Part shown: piece after piece, positions 52,525 to 59,939 of the stretch
Layout of the letters: each line of letters starts with the position of its first letter
Position numbering within the stretch: position 1 is the first letter of the stretch
Assembly: GCA_043808235.1 (NCBI GenBank)
Contig: JAZDFC010000004.1
Span: 124,001 to 188,000, forward strand
Length of the DNA stretch: 64,000 nt
Origin: JAZDFC01 sp043808235
GTDB taxonomy: Bacteria > Bacteroidota > Ignavibacteria > Ignavibacteriales > Melioribacteraceae
Direction of reading: 5' to 3'
Notes under the pieces: model-generated
Told to the model about the DNA's origin: nothing
Seen by the model: the letters and a program-made list of their open reading frames with translations, nothing else
Databases searched by the model: none
Program-made: the position numbers and the translations under genes

Positions 52525-53774
52525 TAAAGACTTTCCTTCTCTTAATTATTGTTGTCGTTGTGTGCTTATCATGCGAGCCGGATTATAGTATCACTGATCC
52601 ACAGTTTAATGAAGCAAGTATTTTAAATAACACCCAACCGATTCCCGCTGAAATAAAAAATAGGATCGAAGGAGTATACAGGGTAGTAAAAGGATCCGGG
52701 CAATTCGGCGATGTTGTAGTTGCTAAATGGCATAATGAAACTCTTTCGGTATTCGGCAGGAATAAAGGGAATTGTTTTATTTTAAATAGCGGCATGCGCG
52801 ATTCGGTTATTTTATTTGAAGGAAAATGGAGACATGCGGTAAACACGGAAACCGGTTTGACAAGACTTGCAATCAGTAAACGATCGGGAATCGACTCGCT
52901 TTTGCACGGCGGCGATGAAGGATTAGTATTTTCGATTTTCGGCACCTTCGGTGAAGGTTCGGAATTCCGCTCAACTGAATTGCAGTTTGTTTATGTCAGG
53001 CCATTCAGTGAATCAGTGAAGAATGATGACTTTTATATTCTTGCTCACAGAGGCGGCGGCAGGAACTCGGATTTTTTAGGCGCCTCGGAAAATTCATTGG
53101 AAATAATTTCCCACGTTGAAAATTTCGGTGCAAACGGAATCGAAATTGATGTAATGCTTAGCAAAGATAATGTCCCGTTCTTATATCACGATTCGAATAT
53201 TAATCTGCGTGAGGTGCAGGAATGTTATTTGATGGGCCCGGTTGAGGATTATACGATCGCTCAGTTAAAATCATTTGTGAAATTAAAATTCGGAGAAGAA
53301 ATCCCAACACTTCGCGAAGCGCTTGAATTTGTGTTGAATGGAACAGGACTGAAATTTGTTTGGCTCGATATGAAATCGGAAAAAAACTCGATGCCGTATG
53401 TTATTGAAATTCAGCGGGATATTTTAAATAGGGCACAACTAATGGGCAGAAATTTACAAATAGATGTCGGCTTGCCAACTGAATTTATGCTTAACAACTT
53501 ATTAGCGTATCCAGATTATCAATCTGTTCCATCATTATGCGAACTGAGTTTGAAAGAATTTAATTCGGCTAAATCGCAAGTATGGGCGCCGCGCTGGACA
53601 CTCGGTACTTATCCCGATGAAGTTAACACTATACATCGTGAAGGGAAAAAAGCATTTGTGTGGACGCTTGATCAAGCGCAGTTCATTCAGCAGTTTATTT
53701 TTGAAAGCGAGTTTGACGGCATACTTACAAATTATCCAACCATCGTAGCGTCGTTTTATTATGCGAAGGAATGA
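52521..53774 (+). CDS. Lipoprotein glycerophosphodiester phosphodiesterase
   Basis: The ATG at 52521 overlaps the preceding stop as ATGA and gives a lipoprotein signal peptide (MIKTFLLLIIVVVVCLSC), so this start is taken rather than an earlier frame opening. The product has 417 residues. An N-terminal beta-rich domain (about 20-165) has no recognised family. The C-terminal GDPD barrel (about 170-415) shows LAHRGGGRN with the catalytic His, NGIEIDVMLSKDNVPFLYHD with Glu, Asp and the second His, IPTLREALEF, and VWTLDQAQ near the end. It would split glycerophosphodiesters at the outer membrane. Next comes a barrel gene with a 4-bp overlap. Confidence 0.9.
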   Translation: MIKTFLLLIIVVVVCLSCEPDYSITDPQFNEASILNNTQPIPAEIKNRIEGVYRVVKGSGQFGDVVVAKWHNETLSVFGRNKGNCFILNSGMRDSVILFEGKWRHAVNTETGLTRLAISKRSGIDSLLHGGDEGLVFSIFGTFGEGSEFRSTELQFVYVRPFSESVKNDDFYILAHRGGGRNSDFLGASENSLEIISHVENFGANGIEIDVMLSKDNVPFLYHDSNINLREVQECYLMGPVEDYTIAQLKSFVKLKFGEEIPTLREALEFVLNGTGLKFVWLDMKSEKNSMPYVIEIQRDILNRAQLMGRNLQIDVGLPTEFMLNNLLAYPDYQSVPSLCELSLKEFNSAKSQVWAPRWTLGTYPDEVNTIHREGKKAFVWTLDQAQFIQQFIFESEFDGILTNYPTIVASFYYAKE

Positions 53775-54397
53775 CTAATAAAAACCGAATTTTATTTATG
53801 ACACGAATAAGATCAAAAATATCGATAATGATTTTGTTCTCGATAATAATTTCCATCGAGTGCTTTGCGCAAGAAAATGATACGACCTATAATGTGAATG
53901 CCGTTATCGGATTGGGTTACTCATATTATATTTCCTCATTCATCAATGATGATGGATTTAATCCGCATTCGTTTAATCTAACTGCCAAATTTATGTGGCA
54001 GCCGGAACATCTGCTTAGAGTAGGAATTGAATCGGGATACCTTTCGTTATATTCTTTGAACAAGAAAAATTTTGAATCGGATTACGGCACAGCGGATGTG
54101 AAAATATCTTTAGCCGCAATCCCCATCATTCTCGTTTTTTCCATGGAATTATTTGAAGATTTTGAAGTGTCATCCGGGGTAGGTGTTTATTTGCTTTTAT
54201 CCGATACCGATTTTTATAATAATAAAGTATCGAGTACAGTATTCAGTAATGGCTACTACTCGGCTCTCTCATATTATTTCCCGATGAATGATGATATTTC
54301 TTTGGGTGGTGAATTGAAATATTATTACATGTCCAAAATCGAAGATTCCAATCTTACACTTCAGTTTCTATTCAAATACAACTTGCTGCGTTACTAA
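53771..54397 (+). CDS. Small outer-membrane barrel protein, end of GDPD operon
   Basis: The ATG at 53771 overlaps the GDPD stop as ATGA. The 208-residue product has an extended N-terminus and a signal region (ISIMILFSIIISIECFAQ), then barrel-type strands: VNAVIGLGYSYYISSFI, FNLTAKFMWQPEHLLRVGIESGYL, EVSSGVGVYLLLS and LGGELKYYYMSK. The last residues are LLRY. No family was recognised. It could form the outer-membrane part of a complex with the lipoprotein encoded just before it, but that is inference. Confidence 0.7.
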   Translation: MTNKNRILFMTRIRSKISIMILFSIIISIECFAQENDTTYNVNAVIGLGYSYYISSFINDDGFNPHSFNLTAKFMWQPEHLLRVGIESGYLSLYSLNKKNFESDYGTADVKISLAAIPIILVFSMELFEDFEVSSGVGVYLLLSDTDFYNNKVSSTVFSNGYYSALSYYFPMNDDISLGGELKYYYMSKIEDSNLTLQFLFKYNLLRY

Positions 54398-54432
54398 AAG
54401 TGATTTTTACTATCGGGTTCGACAAAAAAGTT

Positions 54433-54485
54433 CTTCGTGCCTTTGTGGCAAAAAATAAATGCCACAAAGTCACCAAGCCACAAAG
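54433..54485. repeat. Mirror octad array, CTTnGTG x2 and CACnAAG x3
   Basis: CTTCGTG and CTTTGTG begin at 54433 and 54441. CACAAAG, CACCAAG and CACAAAG begin at 54463, 54471 and 54479. All spacings are 8 nt. The inner TTTGTGGCA pairs perfectly with TGCCACAAA around a 9-nt A-rich loop. It lies between convergent genes and could act as a terminator. Confidence 0.7.
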
Positions 54486-54558
54486 ATTAATCAGTTCTAA
54501 TAGCCTGATTAATATCTTCGTCCATTTGATGAGTATTTATTCAATCCAAATCAGGATC

Positions 54559-55782
54559 TCAGTGGAGTAGCTCTTCAAATTCTGATTTTATTTTTTCATC
54601 CACCCAATCATAAAAGTTTTTCATGCCGAAAAAATCTATTCCTTTTATTCTCCATTCTTGTTGAAGAATTTTTGCGCGGGATATTATTTCATCTTCAAGC
54701 GGCATCAATTTTTGGAGAATGCCTGTCCCGGCTTTATTAATTACGGCAGATAAATCAATGTAATCTTCGCTATTTCCAGTACGAACTGAGAAAATATTTT
54801 TTTTCAATTGAAGCGATAACTTGCATAATGGAGCGACTCCATCATCATCTCCCGCTAAAATATTAGGGAGAACACAATCATTATTCAACCAAACAGGAAT
54901 AGCAACCGATGCTAAGGGGAATCCCATGATTGTCCACATGGCAGTTAGCGCCGGTTGTTCATCCGGTTTTATCCCCTGGATTACAATTGCGGACGATGTT
55001 GAATATCGAGGGATAAAATCTCGAATTGAACAAAATTTATCGTGCTGATTCGAATCGGGTAAGTTTTGGGTGAGATCTGTTTTGGTTAATGACTGCTTAA
55101 GACATCGGGGAATGTTTTTCAGAATAAAATCAACGGAGATAGTTCCGGACTTATAAGCATCTTCAAAAATATCCGAGGCAGTATCAAATCTTACATAGCC
55201 GGCACCCATGTCCTTTTCACCGCTGAATGAAAAGTTAGTACGGATCAAATATCCGTTCGGCGCTGTTGCCGGATCGTTTATGTCATACTTTGTGTAAATA
55301 AAATTATTAGTCTCGAAATATGCGGCATTACCAAGCGCGTCAATCACTCCGTAATTACTTTCAACACCCAAAGGCTTTGGTAATTCTTTCAATAAATTTT
55401 CGAAATCATCGACGGTGGTGCAGTTCATCAAAGCCTTCTTCATCAGTTCTCCTTCTAATCCTTCAGCGTTGCTCGTATCATTCATCTTCAAATTGTAAGA
55501 TGCGGAATTCATAATTGCAAACCCGGCATTGTTGAATCCAGCCCAAACATCCAATCCTTCAACGTCATTCGAATTTACTAGTCCGATGTATTGATATTTT
55601 CCGTCAATGAAATAAACCAGCTTGTTTTCAAGTTCATCGGTGTCTCGATTTTTTAACAAGATAGGTCGGCCGTCATTTGTACATTTGCCCGAGATTACAG
55701 CAGTCGTGCAAGCGAATGAAGCATACGTGAATGTGAAATAAATTAGAAACAGTACAGACAACATATTTTTTGTTTTATTCAT
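54559..55782 (-). CDS. Secreted Ntn hydrolase (choloylglycine hydrolase/C45-like)
   Basis: The frame opens at 55875, but the ATG at 55782 gives a signal peptide (MLSVLFLIYFTFTYASFA) whose cut would expose Cys as first residue in ACTTAVISGKCTNDGRPILLKNRDTDE. That is exactly the N-terminal nucleophile arrangement of C45/C59-type hydrolases. The product has 407 residues. Further family features are WAGFNNAGFAIMNSASYNLKMND and YFETNNFIYTKYD. Such enzymes cleave linear amide bonds (bile salts, penicillins, acyl-amino acids); the substrate here is unknown. It converges with the GDPD operon. Confidence 0.82.
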   Translation of the reverse strand: MNKTKNMLSVLFLIYFTFTYASFACTTAVISGKCTNDGRPILLKNRDTDELENKLVYFIDGKYQYIGLVNSNDVEGLDVWAGFNNAGFAIMNSASYNLKMNDTSNAEGLEGELMKKALMNCTTVDDFENLLKELPKPLGVESNYGVIDALGNAAYFETNNFIYTKYDINDPATAPNGYLIRTNFSFSGEKDMGAGYVRFDTASDIFEDAYKSGTISVDFILKNIPRCLKQSLTKTDLTQNLPDSNQHDKFCSIRDFIPRYSTSSAIVIQGIKPDEQPALTAMWTIMGFPLASVAIPVWLNNDCVLPNILAGDDDGVAPLCKLSLQLKKNIFSVRTGNSEDYIDLSAVINKAGTGILQKLMPLEDEIISRAKILQQEWRIKGIDFFGMKNFYDWVDEKIKSEFEELLH

Positions 55783-55861
55783 GTTGATGATTCCAGTCCC
55801 AATAAAAATATACTTTACAATTTTTGAATAGAATTTGATAAGCGAAAATAAACCATCCCGG

Positions 55862-57934
55862 TTACAGTTTCTCAAAAATCTTAGCGAGTTGATGAGGCTC
55901 GTTTACGGGTAGCTCGCATGCATAGTTTTTACAGACGTATGCAGTTGCTTTTCCCTCGATAAATATATATCCGGCAAGATGAGGAAAAATATTTTTTAGA
56001 TTTTCATCCGCAAGCATTACAACTTTATTAGGAATAAAATCTTGATTTACGATTTCAATCATATTTTTAGTCGAGTCCCAATCCGGTTCACCTGCAATGA
56101 TGATTTCATACGATGGACCGGAAGCAAAGTTGAACGCGTTTATAAGATGAGTAAATGCAGAAGGTGAATTGTTCGCTGCATCTGAATTTGAACCGAAAAG
56201 ACCATGAGCGAGTTTTCCGTATTCCGGATTCGCCGAAAATTTTTCGAGCCGGATTAAATTCATTGCTGCTACAGAATTCCCGGATGGAATAGCGCCGTCG
56301 TAATACTCCTTTGTACGAACGATAAGTTCTTCGGAATCAGATGAAGTGAAAAAGAATCCGCCGTTTTTCACATCCCCAAAATTTTGAATCAATACATCGT
56401 TTAGCTTCATCGCCGTCTTTAAATATTCCGCGTTAAATGTTGCTTCATAAAGCTCAATCAGACCCCACGTCATGAAAGCGTAATCATCAATATGTGCATC
56501 AAGTCCCGCGCAGCCATTTCTGAATCGATGCAATAATTTCCCGTTTTCATTCGTCATGTAATTCAAAATAAAATTTGCTGCCTTCTCAGCCGCAATTAAA
56601 TATTTTTTTTCTTCAAAAATACGTCCCGCGATAGCAAGGGCAGCTATCATCAATCCATTCCAATCAGTAAGTATTTTATCATCTTTAAGTGGGTGGACTC
56701 TTTTCTCGCGATGATTGAATAAAATATTCCTCAAGCCGCTTAACTTTGTTTTGAATGACTTGATATCCATTCCACATTCATTTGAGATTTCCTCCAAAGA
56801 TTTCGACAAATAGAAAATATTTTCTCCGGTATTCTTATGCGATGCTTCTTCAAAATAATTCCCAGACTTAGTTACGTTAAATACTTTCATGATAAATGCT
56901 GCATCGAACTCACCGAGCAAGGAAATTAGTTCTTTCTCATTCCACACATAAAATTTTCCTTCCTCACCTTCACTGTCCGCATCTTCGGCAGAATAGAATC
57001 CACCTTCGGGAGAAGTCATATCTCGAAGGACGTATTCAAAAATTTCGCATGCAGTATTTTTATAATCCTCATTTCCCGTTTCCTGGAACGCCTCTGTGTA
57101 TGCAATCGCCAGCATTGCCTGATCGTAAAGCATTTTTTCGAAGTGAGGAAGAAACCACCTCTGATCCGTTGAATACCTGTGAAAACCAAAACCGACCTGA
57201 TCGAACATGCCGCCTTTACGCATTTCGGTAAGAGTCTTTTCAACCATTCGCGATGATTCACTATCGCTGTATTGCTTCCAGTACCTTAGAAGAAACATTA
57301 GATTATGCGACGATGGAAATTTTGGAGCGGTACCGAATCCGCCATATTGTTCATCGAACCGGCTTTTGAATTGCTGAAATGTCTTTCCAAAAATACTATT
57401 TGCAATTGGTGTCCCGGTACTTTTATTATCGATTTCAAGATACTGGATTATTGAGTCGGCGGAGGATTCAAGTTCAACTCTCTTTTCTTTCCATGCTTTT
57501 TCGATATTATGAATTAGATCGATGAATCCAATTCTACCGTAACGGGACTCTTTTGGAAAATACGTCCCGGCAAAAAATGGTTTCTTATCCGGCGTCAACA
57601 CAACTGATAATGGCCATCCGCCGCTGCCCGTCATTATCTGGCAAACGGACATATAAATATGATCGAGATCCGGACGCTCCTCACGGTCAACTTTTATCGA
57701 TACAAATACCCTATTCATTAACCCGGCAACTTCTTCATCTTCGAATGATTCATGTTCCATAACATGACACCAGTGGCATGTGGAATAACCAATCGACAAG
57801 AATATTAGTTTGTCTTCTTTGCGTGCTTTCGAAAAAGCTTCATCTCCCCATGCAAACCAGTCAACAGGATTGTAAGCATGTTGTAAAAGATAGGGACTTT
57901 GCTCGTCTATTAATCTATTTGATTTTTTATTCAT
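55862..57934 (-). CDS. Thioredoxin-fold DUF255 protein (YyaL/SSP411-like)
   Basis: The 690-residue cytoplasmic protein has an N-terminal DUF255 thioredoxin-like domain (about 1-165): SPYLLQHAYNPVDW, then YSTCHWCHVMEHESF with the CxxC, and DREERPDLDHIYM. A large helical (alpha/alpha) six-hairpin-like barrel follows (about 180-600: GGFGTAPKFPSSHNLMFLLRYW, GGMFDQVGFGFHRYSTDQRW, LTDWNGLMIAALA). It also shows YDGAIPSGNSVAAMNLIRL. The family is widespread and its function is unsettled. It is immediately upstream of the Ntn hydrolase gene on the same strand. Confidence 0.94.
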   Translation of the reverse strand: MNKKSNRLIDEQSPYLLQHAYNPVDWFAWGDEAFSKARKEDKLIFLSIGYSTCHWCHVMEHESFEDEEVAGLMNRVFVSIKVDREERPDLDHIYMSVCQIMTGSGGWPLSVVLTPDKKPFFAGTYFPKESRYGRIGFIDLIHNIEKAWKEKRVELESSADSIIQYLEIDNKSTGTPIANSIFGKTFQQFKSRFDEQYGGFGTAPKFPSSHNLMFLLRYWKQYSDSESSRMVEKTLTEMRKGGMFDQVGFGFHRYSTDQRWFLPHFEKMLYDQAMLAIAYTEAFQETGNEDYKNTACEIFEYVLRDMTSPEGGFYSAEDADSEGEEGKFYVWNEKELISLLGEFDAAFIMKVFNVTKSGNYFEEASHKNTGENIFYLSKSLEEISNECGMDIKSFKTKLSGLRNILFNHREKRVHPLKDDKILTDWNGLMIAALAIAGRIFEEKKYLIAAEKAANFILNYMTNENGKLLHRFRNGCAGLDAHIDDYAFMTWGLIELYEATFNAEYLKTAMKLNDVLIQNFGDVKNGGFFFTSSDSEELIVRTKEYYDGAIPSGNSVAAMNLIRLEKFSANPEYGKLAHGLFGSNSDAANNSPSAFTHLINAFNFASGPSYEIIIAGEPDWDSTKNMIEIVNQDFIPNKVVMLADENLKNIFPHLAGYIFIEGKATAYVCKNYACELPVNEPHQLAKIFEKL

Positions 57935-57961
57935 GTTTGTTATCAGTATAATTTCTGAACC

Positions 57962-58024
57962 GCATTGCCGTAAACGACAATGCTATTCGAACAAATCATC
58001 CTAAAGGATGATGTTACGTATAAC
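57962..58024. repeat. Three short palindromes in a row
   Basis: GCATTG/CAATGC (57962-57983, with CCGTAAACGA inside), ATCATCCT-AA-AGGATGAT (57995-58012, perfect 8-bp arms) and GTTA-CGTA-TAAC (58013-58024) lie in a 158-bp gap between same-strand genes. No T-run is found. Confidence 0.55.
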
Positions 58025-58092
58025 ATATTCTATGGATTACACGTACGAAAAAAATCTTAGCGTATTTTCAACATTCTACATTCTTCGTTCGG

Positions 58093-58377
58093 TTATCTCC
58101 TCGCCCCGCTCATTCTTCTGAACAGACCGACAATGAAAGACAACACCAAAGCGCCCACCATGGACCAAAACATTTCATATTCTTTATCCATGATGCTGAT
58201 TTTGAAAATAGGGTCGAGTTCGTTGTACGCAGCTACCATCGGACCAACAATGGCGCCAATTAAACCAACTACTATACCTAAAAAGCAGCCGGAAAGGTTA
58301 TAGCCTGCAACACTCTGGCCTATACCGCCAAATATTGCAGCAATTAATATCAAAATGATGAGATGAAAAATATCCAT
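58093..58377 (-). CDS. Small GlsB/YeaQ-like membrane protein
   Basis: The 94-residue protein has three or four predicted membrane helices with Gly-rich patterns (LIAAIFGGIGQSVAGYN, LGIVVGLIGAIVGPMVAAYN and WSMVGALVLSFIVGLFRR). This resembles the GlsB/YeaQ/YmgE transglycosylase-associated family. The middle polar insert (NELDPIFKISIMDKEYEMF) is unusual for the family. It starts 1 bp from the SirB1-like stop codon and is therefore probably co-expressed with it. Confidence 0.6.
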   Translation of the reverse strand: MDIFHLIILILIAAIFGGIGQSVAGYNLSGCFLGIVVGLIGAIVGPMVAAYNELDPIFKISIMDKEYEMFWSMVGALVLSFIVGLFRRMSGARR

Positions 58378-59208
58378 TTATTTCTCCGGGAACGTGGAAT
58401 CGAAAAGCGACATGAATAAGTCCACATTGGTTTTGTCTTTTTTATTTTCGTATGCATTAATCAAATTATTTATAACACGCTTAATTATTAATGCTGACGA
58501 AGTATTCATATTTACAATGTCCATCACTGCATCGGCAGAATCCTTTGCTATTTTACGAATATTGTTCTCGAACAACATTCTTCCGTCGTTGAAACAATCA
58601 ACAAGAATCATTTCGTTATCCACCCAAATTTTCGACATAAAATGACCGGGGAAATTACAGCCTTCAATTTTAAAATCTAAACGGCTGCCAACGAGCATAT
58701 AAATGATACAAAGTGTAATGGGCAGTCCTTTTTTGTTTTCAATTGCGTAAACAGGATTACTGTTCAATGGATCATAATAATTATCCTTATCGCCCTTTAA
58801 TCCTTTTTCCTCGAAAAGAAAATAAGAGAGATCAAACTCATCATTGAGGTAATTTGCGGATAGAAAATCTTCCGCTAATCTATCAAGTTGGCTGCGAAGT
58901 GAAGAACGTCTATCTAATCCAAGTTGGTAAACTGAAATTATATTGATTGCACTTTCAAGCTGTGTATATTCGTCATTTTCAAATTTCCATTTAGGCCAGT
59001 TAGAAACAAGCCATTCGCGCCGGTTATTCTCGATGAGTGGTTCAATAACAGCATGTGAATTTTCGGAGAGAATTGAATAATACTCTTTCAAATCGATTTC
59101 GAGAGAAAGCCCGTACCGGGATAATTCTTCAAACACTTTTCTGCGGACTTCATCAGTATCGTCATCAATTAAATTCAATAAAAACGGAAGTTGCTTTTTA
59201 TCTATCAT
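58378..59208 (-). CDS. SirB1-like transglutaminase-fold protein
   Basis: The 276-residue protein has a C-terminal transglutaminase-like domain of the SirB1 family (about 90-260): DDFELSYFLFEEKG-type helices, NKKGLPITLCIIYMLVGSRLDFKIEGCNFPGHFMSKI, and LVDCFNDGRML. The usual GLPITL...N-x-P-G-H-F pattern is complete, while the catalytic Cys typical of active transglutaminases is not obvious. An N-terminal helical, HEAT-like segment is present. Function in the family is unknown. It sits directly before a GlsB-like gene. Confidence 0.82.
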   Translation of the reverse strand: MIDKKQLPFLLNLIDDDTDEVRRKVFEELSRYGLSLEIDLKEYYSILSENSHAVIEPLIENNRREWLVSNWPKWKFENDEYTQLESAINIISVYQLGLDRRSSLRSQLDRLAEDFLSANYLNDEFDLSYFLFEEKGLKGDKDNYYDPLNSNPVYAIENKKGLPITLCIIYMLVGSRLDFKIEGCNFPGHFMSKIWVDNEMILVDCFNDGRMLFENNIRKIAKDSADAVMDIVNMNTSSALIIKRVINNLINAYENKKDKTNVDLFMSLFDSTFPEK

Positions 59209-59343
59209 TGTCTTCCATTGAATGTGTCAAATGCTATGATTAAGATAACCAATTATATTACTACCTTCAAAATATCGTAATAAAAAAATAATACGTATTT
59301 GTTGGGTGTTATATCTATTTTTCGTTCTAAAACAGAAGGTTTT

Positions 59344-59811
59344 ATGATACAAAAAATATCGGCGCTGATATTTGTTTTTTCAATTCTATTTGTTTCTTGT
59401 AAAAATGAAGCAGAATTGGATTTATCGAAGAAGTTTGACCCCAAAAGCGATCCGCAAACCGATTTAAAATTTGCAATTACACAAGCGCAAAGTTACGATA
59501 AAAGAATTCTTCTTGATGTTGGTGGCGAATGGTGCAAGTGGTGTCATATTCTCGATGATTTTATAAAAAAAACTCCCGCAGTGAAATCTTTTATTGAAGA
59601 GCATTATATTGTTGTAAAAGTGAATTACAGTGAGGAAAATAAAAACGAGAAATTCCTTATGAAATTCCCGTTAATTCAAGGCTACCCTCACTTTTTTATT
59701 CTTGATAAAAACGGAATGCTCCTTCAATCGCAGGAGACTGGATCGCTTGAAGAAAACGGATCTTACAGCAAGCAAAAGATGATGGAGTTTCTCAAACAAT
59801 GGGCTGGATAA
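59344..59811 (+). CDS. Thioredoxin-like lipoprotein
   Basis: The ATG at 59344 (AAGG just upstream) gives a lipoprotein signal (MIQKISALIFVFSILFVSC), and so is preferred over an ATG at 59299. The product has 155 residues. The thioredoxin fold includes DVGGEWCKWCHILDDFIKKTPAVKSFIEEHYIVVKVNYSEE with the active CxxC (Cys-Lys-Trp-Cys), and a cis-Pro in QGYPHFFIL. It resembles DUF255/thioredoxin_7 proteins and is a periplasmic disulphide exchange protein anchored in a membrane. It is divergent from the SirB1-like gene. Confidence 0.88.
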   Translation: MIQKISALIFVFSILFVSCKNEAELDLSKKFDPKSDPQTDLKFAITQAQSYDKRILLDVGGEWCKWCHILDDFIKKTPAVKSFIEEHYIVVKVNYSEENKNEKFLMKFPLIQGYPHFFILDKNGMLLQSQETGSLEENGSYSKQKMMEFLKQWAG

Positions 59812-59939
59812 CAGAATAAAAATTCACAGATTGAAAATAATTCAACCGTTACCAAATTTAATTGTCCATTTGAGATAATAAAAAATATAATTATAATTTA
59901 ATTGTAGCCGATGTATTCCAAGAAAAAAATAGCTAATTA

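Noticed and set aside
55783..55875. N-terminal extension of the Ntn hydrolase
   Set aside because: It would place a signal peptide in the interior and overlap the DUF255 gene end by 14 bp. The start at 55782 exposes the nucleophile Cys after cleavage.
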